Below, in pieces: positions 1 through 8,828 of a stretch of DNA of 64,000 nt. The position numbers and the translations under genes were made by a program. The stretch is from Allomuricauda sp. NBRC 101325. Lineage in GTDB: Bacteria; Bacteroidota; Bacteroidia; Flavobacteriales; Flavobacteriaceae. The stretch spans positions 912,649-976,648 of the forward strand of contig NZ_BSQF01000001.1 in the NCBI RefSeq assembly GCF_030268205.1, given 5' to 3'. Each line of letters starts with the position of its first letter. The first letter of the stretch is position 1. Below the pieces are notes generated by a model that was not told the DNA's origin, did no database searches, and saw only the letters and a list, made by a program, of their open reading frames with translations.

Positions 1-320
1 GGCTCAACGGCCAATTTGGCCACACTAACTGTTCCTTCAATTGTGGCTGAAGATTTAAGGGATAACAGATCCTTCACCAAAAGCTCACCGTTGAATTTAC
101 CTTCGATATCGGCATTAACGCATTCTACCTTTCCGTTGATGTAACCATCCTTTCCGATAACTACTTTACCGGAAGTTTTTACGTTACCTTCTAATTTTCC
201 ATCGATTCTAAAATCAGCTTCGGAAGTAATATCACCCTTTATCTTGGTGTTCTTTTCTATTCGGTTGGGCTGTCCGCCAAATTCTGTCATAGGCCGTGGT
301 TTTTTGTTGTCAGAAAACAT
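1..320 (-). CDS. Bactofilin (polymer-forming cytoskeletal protein), partial
   Basis: Bactofilins self-assemble into membrane-associated filaments that act in cell shape and envelope organisation. The ATG is at 320-318 and 106 codons are visible before the gene runs off the left edge, so the C-terminus is missing. After a short polar N-terminal tail (MFSDNKKPR) the protein has the family's right-handed beta-helix pattern of short repeats, such as IKGDI, IDGKLEGNV, INGKV, IEGKFNGEL and IEGTVSVAKL. It starts 21 bases after the stop of the sprE-like gene on the same strand and is probably co-transcribed with it. In related flavobacteria this pair is followed by the ATP synthase operon, which would lie left of the window (inference). 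Confidence is high for the family; length and end are unknown. Confidence 0.88.
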   Translation of the reverse strand, partial: MFSDNKKPRPMTEFGGQPNRIEKNTKIKGDITSEADFRIDGKLEGNVKTSGKVVIGKDGYINGKVECVNADIEGKFNGELLVKDLLSLKSSATIEGTVSVAKLAVE

Positions 321-341
321 TGTGTTCTTGGATTTTGGGGT

Positions 342-2882
342 TTAAAATTGTGCTTTGTATGATTCGAGGTTTTTGTGTACTTGGATGATTTTATAATTAT
401 CTGATAAAACTACAAAATTCTCATCTTTAATGCGATAGTCCTTATTGTTTTTTATAAGCTCGGCAAAGCCAAGGGCAAAGTCTTTGCCCCTAAACCCGTG
501 AACCACCACAAACTCTTTTTCCAAGTCGTAAATGTCCTTGGAAACTATGTTTTTGTATCTCAACTCTTGTACTACTTCTTCCAAACGCTTCTTTAAAGCT
601 TCAGCTTTTTCGTCGTTAGACCTGCTGAAGGTAAAGACCACTTTCCAGTTTCCTGCTCCTGTAGAACCCGTTTCTGGGGAGAAATCCTTGCCCTCTAATT
701 TGGGCAATTGCTCTTTTACCATTTGTTCGGCCTTTTTACCCTCGGGATTGTTTGGATAGGTCAACGCCACATAATTCAATGCTTCTTTAAATGGTTCAAA
801 ACCTTGAAGACGGCCAATGGCATTGGCTTTCAACATTTCAAATTTGGGCACGATTGGGTCGCCCGTAAATTTGTTGATGTACTCTTCCGAAAGGGTTATC
901 ACTTGCAAATAGTCTTGCTGCTGGTATTGTTTGAACAAGGCATTGTAACGCGCATCTGGACTATCGGTATTTCCGTCCAACACCGCTTGCGGATTTAAAA
1001 GTATCTCAGCATAACGGGTTCCTGAGTGATTTCGGATAATATCTTGTTTCATTTGGTCTGCCAATACTACCGTTCCAGATTCCTCATAAATTTTGTAGAG
1101 GTTGTATTTGGAGGGTAAAATCAAACGCTCTTCTGGGTCGGAATCCAAAACGTTCTCTAACTTGGAGGCTGCCAACAGGTTGTCTTTGAATTTTTCTTTG
1201 TAGATCAAACCCAGTTGATAGTTAGCAAAATTTCTTTCGCCCCTTAGGCTATCAATCACAGATGCCTCGGTTGGAACCGTTCCTAAATAATAATCTACAG
1301 AATATTTTTGGTCTTGGGTCAGATTCTCTCCATCGGCGCTGGCAACCACTGTTTCTCCTGTTGCTTCGGAAACCAAGGTTCTTGCCTTGTTGCTCCATCG
1401 CCAATCGTCCTCTAGCGCTCTTTCGCCCCAACGGGTTCGGAACTCGTTTTTACCGTAGCCCAAACTGGTGATGTTGTAAAAATAGAACTTGCCTTGGTTT
1501 TCCTTCCCGCCTTGACTGTTGGCAAAAGCTGCGAATCCTGCTTCGGTTCTTTTCTTTTCTTCATCGGCCGCTAGTTCTTCTTTGCGTTTTAATTCGGCAA
1601 TATAGTCCTCAAAATAGGCTTTGCGTTCGGCTTCGGGCATTTCGTAAAGGGTAATGACACTATCAGCATTTTGCGCAATATCTTCATACTTGATCACATC
1701 TTCCAAATTGTCCAATTTCTTCTGAATGTTTCGATGCTCTCTCGTATTTTCTTTGAGATTGGTCAAAGTGCTGTCGTAGTAAGCCCCAGCGGTTTTGTAT
1801 TCGTCTTGGTCAAAGTAGTAATCGGCCAAGCTTTGGTAGTTGAAAGAATTTAACTTGCGGTCGCCCTGTGTTGCTTTAATGGATTTGTTGTAGTAGGCAA
1901 TCGCCAAACTATCGGAACCTGTGGCCAAATGAAACTGTGCCACTTCCCTATAAATTTTATCCAAAAAAGGGCGGTTTTCCCTATTTTCCTCCAATTTGGT
2001 AAGGTACTCGAGCATTTCTTCCCGGTTAGTTTCCGAGAGTTCGATATTCTGGATTTTTTTTAAATGGGCATTGATGAAATACACCCGTGGTGATCTTCTG
2101 TTCAGCTCAATAACCTTGTTGAACGCATAATTGGCACTGTCCTTATGCCCCAATTGGTTGAACAATTGACCAATGATGAATAGATATCTTCCTTTTTCAG
2201 GGTTCTTTTTGGTGTAAGCTTGTGCAATCTTTAGTTTTTGAATGGCCGTGTCGGGCACATTTAAATTGATATAACATTGCGCCAAAACTGCATTTGCATC
2301 GGCATACTCTTGGTCTTTCAACTCTTCAAATTTGAAAAGTCGTTTCAAGTTTTTTATCGCCACTTCGGGATTGTCCAAACGCATATTGGTTTTTTCCCTC
2401 CAAATGGTGGCTTCGTTCAATTTGTCGCTTTCGGAATATTTTCGAAGAATATAGTTGAACGATTCTAGGGCTGGAATGTAGCGTTGATCAAAATAACGTG
2501 ACTTTCCCAAGAGCAAAAAAGCTTCATCCGTTTGTGGATTTCGCTCTTCGTCTTTGATGTCCATACTGTGCTTTTGGATGGCTTTGGTGGCCTTTTCCTC
2601 AGCAATGATAAAGTTGGGGTTGTTGTCCTCGGAATCGAGTTTTATTTCATCGGTTACTTCCAAGCGTTCAACTGGAAGTATGTCCCAATAATCGTCGCGA
2701 TAGCTGTTATTGAGTTCTTCGCGCCCTTGTTCAAAGGCGATATTGCCATTGTACAGCGTGTTGTATTTGGTGTTTAGGGCGTGCCAATTTCGGTTGATGA
2801 ATTTATCCTTTTGGGTGGAACAGGCATTAAATGCTAGTCCTCCCAAAACCAAGGCGCCCAAAAAAGTATGATGAAGCTTCAA
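342..2882 (-). CDS. sprE: Type IX secretion system lipoprotein SprE/PorW
   Basis: SprE (PorW in Porphyromonas) is a lipoprotein needed for type IX secretion and, in gliding species, for motility. The 846-residue product starts with a lipoprotein signal peptide whose lipobox ends at Cys21 (LAFNAC). The mature N-terminus carries the family hallmark KFINRNWHAL..YNTLYNG. Most of the rest is tetratricopeptide-type helical hairpins (about 115-400 and 545-740) separated by a charged, coiled-coil-like segment near 380-450. The length fits the family. The C-terminal 80 residues form a small alpha/beta region seen in SprE homologues. It lies 21 bases before the bactofilin gene, the usual flavobacterial order. 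No clear promoter was found in the 84 bases upstream. The family call is strong; the role is from family knowledge. Confidence 0.88.
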   Translation of the reverse strand: MKLHHTFLGALVLGGLAFNACSTQKDKFINRNWHALNTKYNTLYNGNIAFEQGREELNNSYRDDYWDILPVERLEVTDEIKLDSEDNNPNFIIAEEKATKAIQKHSMDIKDEERNPQTDEAFLLLGKSRYFDQRYIPALESFNYILRKYSESDKLNEATIWREKTNMRLDNPEVAIKNLKRLFKFEELKDQEYADANAVLAQCYINLNVPDTAIQKLKIAQAYTKKNPEKGRYLFIIGQLFNQLGHKDSANYAFNKVIELNRRSPRVYFINAHLKKIQNIELSETNREEMLEYLTKLEENRENRPFLDKIYREVAQFHLATGSDSLAIAYYNKSIKATQGDRKLNSFNYQSLADYYFDQDEYKTAGAYYDSTLTNLKENTREHRNIQKKLDNLEDVIKYEDIAQNADSVITLYEMPEAERKAYFEDYIAELKRKEELAADEEKKRTEAGFAAFANSQGGKENQGKFYFYNITSLGYGKNEFRTRWGERALEDDWRWSNKARTLVSEATGETVVASADGENLTQDQKYSVDYYLGTVPTEASVIDSLRGERNFANYQLGLIYKEKFKDNLLAASKLENVLDSDPEERLILPSKYNLYKIYEESGTVVLADQMKQDIIRNHSGTRYAEILLNPQAVLDGNTDSPDARYNALFKQYQQQDYLQVITLSEEYINKFTGDPIVPKFEMLKANAIGRLQGFEPFKEALNYVALTYPNNPEGKKAEQMVKEQLPKLEGKDFSPETGSTGAGNWKVVFTFSRSNDEKAEALKKRLEEVVQELRYKNIVSKDIYDLEKEFVVVHGFRGKDFALGFAELIKNNKDYRIKDENFVVLSDNYKIIQVHKNLESYKAQF

Positions 2883-2966
2883 AGTTATCGTCGATCTTGT
2901 GTAACCTTAACTCAAAAAAGAACAGATTATTATAAGGCTCGTCGATAAAATGCATGAATTTTTGAG

Positions 2967-3662
2967 CTATCCTCCAAAGAAGGTTTCCAACTCCTTTAAA
3001 GTTTCGGTAGAGGTATGGATATCACGCACAATTTCTCCCTTGTTCAAGACCACAATGCGCTCGCAAACTTCGGTCACATGAATCAAATCGTGACTTGACA
3101 CCAAAACGGTCACTTCCTCTTTCGCGGCTAAATCTTTGATGATGCCTTTCAAACGAATCTGAGTGGTAGGGTCCAAATTGGCGAAAGGTTCATCCAAAAT
3201 TACCACTTCTGGGTTACCGATAAAACTGGCCACAATGCCCACTTTCTTTTGGTTTCCTTTGGAAAGATCCCGTAAATACTTTTTCTGGCCCAAGATTTCA
3301 TCGTGGAAGAAGTCGGTAAAATTGGAAAGCAGTGCATCCACATCGGCCTTGTTGCGACCACGTAGCTCCCCGATAAAATAAAAGTATTCCTCAGGAGTCA
3401 AGTAGCCAATTAAAAAACTTTCATCGATAAACGCGGAGGTAAACGGTTTCCATGCCTCACTTTGGTCTACTTGCACATCATTATTCACAATATGCCCTGA
3501 TGAGGGCTGAATCAAATCTAAAAGCAGACTAAAAAGCGTGGTTTTTCCAGCACCGTTGTTCCCCACCAACCCAAAGCTTTGTCCTTTGGGAATTTCGAGT
3601 TTGTCAATGTTCAAAACTGTCTGTTGGCCGTAAGTCTTGGTTAAATTATGAACTGAGATCAT
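2967..3662 (-). CDS. ABC transporter ATP-binding protein
   Basis: This is the cytoplasmic ATPase of an ABC exporter, 231 residues. Visible motifs are Walker A GNNGAGKTT (34-42), the signature loop LSKGNQKK, Walker B VVILDEPFANLDP and the switch histidine in VSSHD. The start MISVHNL at 3662 was chosen because family members begin there. A longer frame reaches back to 3743 but would overlap the upstream gene and adds only a lysine- and arginine-rich tail with no family likeness. It lies 22 bases after the DUF5687 membrane gene and is almost surely its partner. The substrate cannot be told from sequence. Confidence 0.9.
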   Translation of the reverse strand: MISVHNLTKTYGQQTVLNIDKLEIPKGQSFGLVGNNGAGKTTLFSLLLDLIQPSSGHIVNNDVQVDQSEAWKPFTSAFIDESFLIGYLTPEEYFYFIGELRGRNKADVDALLSNFTDFFHDEILGQKKYLRDLSKGNQKKVGIVASFIGNPEVVILDEPFANLDPTTQIRLKGIIKDLAAKEEVTVLVSSHDLIHVTEVCERIVVLNKGEIVRDIHTSTETLKELETFFGG

Positions 3663-3684
3663 GTATTTTTTTGTTAATGGTGTT

Positions 3685-5154
3685 TTATTTCTGTTTGTAT
3701 GCTTGAAGTGTCTTGTATTTCTCTTTTTTGTAAATGCCCTCAATCATGGTGAACACTTTTTCCTTAAAGGCAAATCCCAACAATCCGAATATGGCCACAA
3801 ATAAGTAGCCCGCCACGGGGTTGATCAAAAAGTGACCAATGGCATAAATTCCAATGGGCAATACCAATTTGGGCAGAGTAAGCAATAAGGTCTTGGCATT
3901 AAATGCCTGTTTGTCTCCAAAGGCTTTTTTGTTGGAGGTCAATTCAATTGGGGTTTTTACGTAGGCTCCACCCCACAGCACCAAATAACTGTTGATGCCG
4001 ATATTGTAAATGGCACCAACCAAAACTGCGACATAAGCCTCCCAACCAAAATAAAGGTAAAATGATGCTAAAATGGTAGAGATGATGGTCGCAATGATTA
4101 CCAAATACCATTTTGAGGAAAGGTACTCCCGATATTTAATGTTCTGACTCATCATCAACGGATAATAGCTACTGTCCCAACTTGGTACGTATTGTCCAAA
4201 ACTGAACAGAAATCCTCCTGTGACAAAAATTCCAGCGAATATTTTCCAAAAAGGCCCATCGTATACTTCAATCGCGCTTGTAAAAAACAATAGGCCATAA
4301 AAGATAAAAAAGAAGCCCATGATCACCGCGGTCCTGGAGCGTTTGTTTCTTTTGATGAGTTTGATGTCGTTCTTCAAGAATGTTCCAAGATTCCCAAAAC
4401 GATCCAACCATTCCAGATTTTCGGTTTTAGCTTCTGACTGCTTTTTGGCCAATCCTCCATCCAAATACATGTGCTTTTTAAAATAGGCGAAGGCTGAAAA
4501 ATAAAGTCCTGCTAGAATCAACCATGGAACAATGGCAGTCCAAGGTAAATCATAAAGGAAATCAAAAACAGGTTGGGTATAAAGAGTGATGTCGAACCAT
4601 TGGTAATATTGTGAAGCTCCAGCCAAAATGAACAAGGCGGCAAATACATAAAAGACACCATCCTTGTTGTTCACCATAATGTTGATGAAGTTGTTGCAAT
4701 AAAACAATGCCATCAACCCCAAATGCCAACCTATTACTTGCAAGGGATCATACCCTTCAATAAGCAACACCACACTGAATGGAATAAAAAAGAAAGCGTG
4801 GGCAATATTGAAAAAGGAAATGATGGTCTTGCCCAAAGAATAATTTACCACCTGACTTTTCTTAAACGGCAAATAGAGCAAGGGTTTAATATTGGTCACT
4901 GGCATTTTTTGGAGCATGTATCGAAACACCAAGTCGAATGCCAAATAATAGACCATAAATCGGTTGACCACTCGCAAAGGATCTCCTAAACCCGATTTTT
5001 CAATGATATAAAAGGAGCCTACTCCCAACATTGTAAAAGTGAAGATAAACCAAAGAGCCCCCAATCCCATTAAAATCTTGAACCAGATCTCGGTCTTGAA
5101 CGAGGCCGACCTATAAAAGGATTTCCATTGGAGTCCAATAAAGTGTTTGAGCAT
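3685..5154 (-). CDS. DUF5687 family membrane protein (ABC permease partner)
   Basis: A 489-residue protein with roughly ten to twelve hydrophobic segments and a cytoplasmic hydrophilic loop around 235-275. It begins with MLKHFIGLQWKSFYRSASFK, the usual amphipathic start of DUF5687 proteins, which resemble exporter-type ABC permeases. The ATPase gene follows 22 bases downstream, so the two probably form one exporter. DUF5687 is a family of Bacteroidota with no assigned substrate. The start at 5154 is the first plausible ATG and gives the normal length. The cargo is unknown; lipid, peptide or drug export are all possible. Confidence 0.8.
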   Translation of the reverse strand: MLKHFIGLQWKSFYRSASFKTEIWFKILMGLGALWFIFTFTMLGVGSFYIIEKSGLGDPLRVVNRFMVYYLAFDLVFRYMLQKMPVTNIKPLLYLPFKKSQVVNYSLGKTIISFFNIAHAFFFIPFSVVLLIEGYDPLQVIGWHLGLMALFYCNNFINIMVNNKDGVFYVFAALFILAGASQYYQWFDITLYTQPVFDFLYDLPWTAIVPWLILAGLYFSAFAYFKKHMYLDGGLAKKQSEAKTENLEWLDRFGNLGTFLKNDIKLIKRNKRSRTAVIMGFFFIFYGLLFFTSAIEVYDGPFWKIFAGIFVTGGFLFSFGQYVPSWDSSYYPLMMSQNIKYREYLSSKWYLVIIATIISTILASFYLYFGWEAYVAVLVGAIYNIGINSYLVLWGGAYVKTPIELTSNKKAFGDKQAFNAKTLLLTLPKLVLPIGIYAIGHFLINPVAGYLFVAIFGLLGFAFKEKVFTMIEGIYKKEKYKTLQAYKQK

Positions 5155-5222
5155 GGTTAGTTTTTTTTAGTTGGTATCTAATTTATTTGATTTGTTACAA
5201 TTCCATGTCCTTTTTCCAAAAA

Positions 5223-5256
5223 TTGGCATTCAAAAGAAGCCCAATGCTTATTTTTG
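5223..5256 (+). promoter_or_regulatory. Bacteroidota-type promoter of the reductase gene
   Basis: A TTG at 5223-5225 is followed 23 bases later by TATTTTTG (5249-5256), an exact match to TAnnTTTG. Transcription would begin near 5262, downstream of the longer upstream frame beginning at 5171, so the signal supports ATG 5273 as the true start. Confidence 0.6.
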
Positions 5257-5272
5257 CAGCAAATTTGTTTCA

Positions 5273-6319
5273 ATGAGCGATTTTCATGCCTTAAAAATAG
5301 CTGCGGTAGATCAACTGACCCCAAATGCCGTTGCCCTTACTTTCGAAATACCGGTAAACCTTACCTCCACTTTTACTTTTACTGCTGGACAATACATCAC
5401 CATAAAGCATGTGGTGGATGGTAAAGAATTGCGTAGGGCTTATTCAATTTCATCGCCACCATCTTCCGGAAAATTGACAGTGGGAATTAAAAAAATGGAG
5501 GGCGGTACGTTTTCCGTTTATGCCAACGAAAAATTAAAGACCGGGGATACTTTAGAGGTAATGCCCCCACAAGGTCGATTTGTGTATGACCATCCGAAAA
5601 AGGGTAAGATTGCCGCTTTTGCTGCAGGTAGTGGTATCACGCCCATTATGAGCATTGCACAAACGGTATTGGAAAGTCATAGAAAAAACATTTTTGTGCT
5701 GGTTTTTGGAAATAAATCTCCTGAAGAGACCATGTATTTCACAGAAATTCAAGCACTGAAAGAAAAATACGAGGACCGCTTTTTTGTACAATATGTGTAC
5801 AGTAAGGCCATTGCCTCCGATGCACTTTTTGGTCGAATCGACACCTCTGCCGTAAACTTTGTTCTTAAAAACAAGTTCAAAAAAACCAAATTTGATGGGT
5901 ATTATCTATGTGGTCCTGAAGAAATGATCAATATGGTTTCCGATACCCTAAAGGACAACAAGGTTTCTGAAGATAAAATCCATTTTGAACTATTTACCAC
6001 AGCAGATACCGAAGATGAAGTAGCTGAAGGACTTGAAGGTAAAACACAAGTGGAAATTATCCTGGATGATGAGCGCCATACGTTTGTGATGGACAAAAAG
6101 GAACTTGTACTAGATGCTGCTCTAAAAGAAAAAATCGATGCCCCTTATTCTTGCCAAGGTGGGGTTTGCAGTACGTGTATTGCCAGAATCAAAGAGGGCA
6201 AGGCGGAAATGGTAAGAAACCAGATTTTGACCGATGGCGAAATCAAGGAAGGATTTATCTTATCCTGTCAAGCGCATCCATTAACGCCGACTTTGATCTT
6301 GGATTATGATGATGTGTAA
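5273..6319 (+). CDS. FAD/NAD(P)- and 2Fe-2S-dependent oxidoreductase (PaaE/Hmp-reductase type)
   Basis: An electron-transfer reductase of 348 residues: an FAD-binding barrel (about 1-105, motif RAYSISSPP), an NAD(P)-binding domain (about 110-225, GSGITPIMSI and YLCGPEEMI), and a C-terminal plant-type ferredoxin domain (about 260-348) with cluster ligands in CQGGVCSTC and a later Cys in LSCQAHP. It passes electrons from NAD(P)H through FAD and the 2Fe-2S cluster to an oxygenase or other acceptor. The architecture matches PaaE, the phenylacetyl-CoA epoxidase reductase, but no paa genes are nearby, so the partner is unknown and no symbol is given. The start at 5273 fits the promoter at 5223-5256. 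The stop lies six bases from the stop of the convergent patatin gene. Confidence 0.87.
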   Translation: MSDFHALKIAAVDQLTPNAVALTFEIPVNLTSTFTFTAGQYITIKHVVDGKELRRAYSISSPPSSGKLTVGIKKMEGGTFSVYANEKLKTGDTLEVMPPQGRFVYDHPKKGKIAAFAAGSGITPIMSIAQTVLESHRKNIFVLVFGNKSPEETMYFTEIQALKEKYEDRFFVQYVYSKAIASDALFGRIDTSAVNFVLKNKFKKTKFDGYYLCGPEEMINMVSDTLKDNKVSEDKIHFELFTTADTEDEVAEGLEGKTQVEIILDDERHTFVMDKKELVLDAALKEKIDAPYSCQGGVCSTCIARIKEGKAEMVRNQILTDGEIKEGFILSCQAHPLTPTLILDYDDV

Positions 6320-6325
6320 ATGGGA

Positions 6326-7099
6326 TTAGGTTTTGGACAACAATTGCTCCAAAGCCCTACTTCCATGTTCGTACCCAATATTAAAGGCGTTTTCAATCCC
6401 TTTTTTATCCAATACCCCGATTTGATCCAATTCTTTGGGTTCAATGAACAAATCGCATTCGTGCAATTTTTCATCGTTGGAAGCATGGATCATTAAGCTT
6501 GTTACCCTACCTGTCAATTGAAAAGAATTTCGGAGGTCCTTTTTTTGCAAGGGAACGGTTACGGACACATTGCTGCCGATGATAAAGTTGGTCTTGTTTT
6601 CTACATATTCCTTTGGAAAGTTGTTCATGATACCTCCATCAGCATATAAAATGTCGTCTATATCCACAGGACTAAAAACAGGAGGAAGTGCTGCAGAGGC
6701 CAGCAAAGGTTTTATAAGTTGCCCCTTATTAAAAACGGTTTCCTTGCCAGTCAATAAATCTGTAGCTACAATGAACAAGGGTTTTTTTAAACTTTCGAAG
6801 CTATTTTTTGGAAAAAAGCTGGTGAAAACCTTTGCATACTTTTCCGTATCGATAAATCCAGATTTGTTGATGGTAAAGAAACTGTACTGGAACAAGGGAG
6901 TCTCTTTAAAGAACCTCAGCATCTCGTCCACCGAATTATCATTGGCATAAAGCGCCCCGACCAAAGCTCCGATACTTGTTCCTGCAACCATATCAGCCTC
7001 AATTCCGTATTCACGCATTGCTTTTATAAGTCCAATATGTGCCATTCCGCGAATACCTCCTCCAGAAAGTACCAGGCCAACCGTTTTATTTTCAAGCAT
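6326..7099 (-). CDS. Patatin-like phospholipase (RssA type)
   Basis: A 257-residue lipid acyl hydrolase. It has the glycine-rich oxyanion loop SGGGIRGMAHIG (12-23), the nucleophile elbow GTSIG with the catalytic serine near residue 42, and the catalytic aspartate in ADGGIMNN near 152. These give the Ser-Asp dyad of the patatin family. Length and domain content match the single-domain RssA/YlbK type rather than the outer-membrane PlpD type: there is no signal peptide or beta-barrel domain. It is probably cytoplasmic or membrane-associated. It is convergent with the reductase gene and divergent from the arsenosugar pair. Confidence 0.88.
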   Translation of the reverse strand: MLENKTVGLVLSGGGIRGMAHIGLIKAMREYGIEADMVAGTSIGALVGALYANDNSVDEMLRFFKETPLFQYSFFTINKSGFIDTEKYAKVFTSFFPKNSFESLKKPLFIVATDLLTGKETVFNKGQLIKPLLASAALPPVFSPVDIDDILYADGGIMNNFPKEYVENKTNFIIGSNVSVTVPLQKKDLRNSFQLTGRVTSLMIHASNDEKLHECDLFIEPKELDQIGVLDKKGIENAFNIGYEHGSRALEQLLSKT

Positions 7100-7318
7100 T
7101 TTCTTAGTTGCTTTTTACAGCACAAATGTAAACTATTGGACGATTCCTGTTCAAGATAGCGGCAAGCATATCCTTTTCTTAATCTATTTGAGAATCAACA
7201 GGTCCAATTTTTTCAAAAGAAACTGTAATTGATTCTTGATGGCTACGACCAAAAGCAATAGTAATAATTGTTGTAGTTTAGGTGTAACAATTCATTTACT
7301 AATTCAAATTGATATAAC

Positions 7319-7654
7319 ATGGCCAATTCCTATTATGATCCAGCTGACTTGCGAAAATTTGGCAAGATTACCGAATGGAGTGAAGAACTTGGGACCAAAT
7401 TTTTTGATTACTACGGAAAGGTCTTTGAGGAAGGTGCCTTGAGTGCCCGGGAAAAATCCTTGATTGCCTTGGCCGTGGCCCATGTGGTTAAATGTCCGTA
7501 TTGTATTGATGCCTATACCAAAGACGGTTTGCAACGGGGAATCACAAAGGAGGAAATGATGGAAGCGGTTCACGCTGGAGCGGCCATTGAAAGTGGAGCC
7601 ACTTTAGTCCATGGGGTTCAAATGATGAACAAGTACGACAAGCTTTCCATGTAG
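7319..7654 (+). CDS. AhpD-like (carboxymuconolactone decarboxylase family) protein linked to arsenosugar synthesis
   Basis: A 111-residue all-helical protein of the AhpD/CMD fold with the redox pair CPYC (Cys59, Cys62) followed by IDAYT and a downstream AHVVK helix arrangement. In many bacteria this exact type (arsenosugar-associated peroxidase-like) sits beside arsS, and here arsS follows 85 bases downstream on the same strand. Thiol-peroxidase or thiol-handling activity is expected from the CxxC, but its job in arsenosugar synthesis is not established. A partial promoter-like element may lie in the 219 bases upstream, but none matches the consensus exactly. Confidence 0.85.
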   Translation: MANSYYDPADLRKFGKITEWSEELGTKFFDYYGKVFEEGALSAREKSLIALAVAHVVKCPYCIDAYTKDGLQRGITKEEMMEAVHAGAAIESGATLVHGVQMMNKYDKLSM

Positions 7655-7739
7655 TTTCTGAGCCGTTGCGCTCATGGACAATGCTTTTAGATGATAGACT
7701 AGACCGGAATTGCCTCAAATTGTAATTGAAATAATTTAA

Positions 7740-8828
7740 ATGGAACAAAGCATATTGGCAGACTTAAAAAATGCAGCGAAGAAATCCTTGAAGGCTCGGG
7801 ACAATGAATTGGCCAATGCTAAAATGCAGTTGGAGATTTTGAACGGGGAACTTTTTGCGGATGGGGAATTGCCTTTTTTTAAAGATAAGATTGCTGAGAC
7901 CGGGCAGTTTCCTTTGCGACCTAAAAAGTTGGAGATTTTGCAGATCAATGTGGGGTATATGTGCAACCAAGTTTGCAACCATTGCCATGTAGATGCTGGT
8001 CCAGACCGAAAGGAAATCATGACGCGAGAAACCATGGAGCAATGTTTAGAGGTAATTCGAAACACAGGAGCCCATACATTGGATCTTACTGGTGGTGCTC
8101 CCGAAATGAATCCTGATTTTAGATGGTTTGTGGAAGAGGCTTCCAAAGCAGGAATCCAAGATTTTATCGTGCGTTCCAATTTGACCATTATGTTGGCCAA
8201 CAAAAAGTATAATGATCTGCCTGAGTTTTTCAAAAAACACAATGTGCATGTGGTGTCTTCCATGCCGCATTACACCCAAGGAAAAACGGACAAGCAACGT
8301 GGCGACGGTGTTTTTGATAAGTCAATCAAAGCACTGCAAATGTTGAATGAGGTAGGCTACGGCATGCCCGATAGTAAATTGCGTTTGGACTTGGTGTACA
8401 ATCCATCTGGGGCATTTTTGCCAGCAGATCAGGCTGCGATGGAGCATGATTTTAAAAAGGCGTTAAAAGCCGATTTCAATATTGATTTCCATAACCTCTT
8501 TGCGATTACCAATTTACCGATTTCACGGTTTTTGGATTACCTCATCGCTTCCGATAATTATGAGGATTATATGTATTCCTTGGTGGAAGCCTACAACCCC
8601 GCCGCAGTTGAGAATGTAATGTGCACCAATACCATTTCGGTAAGTTGGGATGGTTGGCTCTACGATTGTGATTTTAACCAAATGCTGGACCTAAAAGTGG
8701 ACAGCAAAGTAAAGCACATCAAAGATTATAACGATGATGTGCTTAGTAAACGTGATATTATTATTTCGCAACACTGCTATGGTTGTACCGCTGGTGCGGG
8801 GAGTAGTTGCCAGGGAACGGTGGCTTAA
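7740..8828 (+). CDS. arsS: Arsenosugar biosynthesis radical SAM protein ArsS
   Basis: ArsS is a radical SAM enzyme that joins the 5'-deoxyadenosyl group of SAM to a methylated arsenical, giving the precursor of arsenosugars. The 362-residue product has the 4Fe-4S motif Cys75-x3-Cys79-x2-Cys82 (MCNQVCNHCHV). The conserved phrases LTGGAPEMNP and the Cys-rich C-terminus CYGCTAGAGSSCQ are typical of the radical SAM/Cys-rich (DUF3641) family. Further cysteines lie at VMCTN and YDCDF. The length is normal. The AhpD-like gene precedes it. No arsM methyltransferase is in the window, so the methylated substrate would have to come from a gene elsewhere. Its stop overlaps the stop of the convergent lipoprotein gene by four bases. 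Confidence 0.92.
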   Translation: MEQSILADLKNAAKKSLKARDNELANAKMQLEILNGELFADGELPFFKDKIAETGQFPLRPKKLEILQINVGYMCNQVCNHCHVDAGPDRKEIMTRETMEQCLEVIRNTGAHTLDLTGGAPEMNPDFRWFVEEASKAGIQDFIVRSNLTIMLANKKYNDLPEFFKKHNVHVVSSMPHYTQGKTDKQRGDGVFDKSIKALQMLNEVGYGMPDSKLRLDLVYNPSGAFLPADQAAMEHDFKKALKADFNIDFHNLFAITNLPISRFLDYLIASDNYEDYMYSLVEAYNPAAVENVMCTNTISVSWDGWLYDCDFNQMLDLKVDSKVKHIKDYNDDVLSKRDIIISQHCYGCTAGAGSSCQGTVA

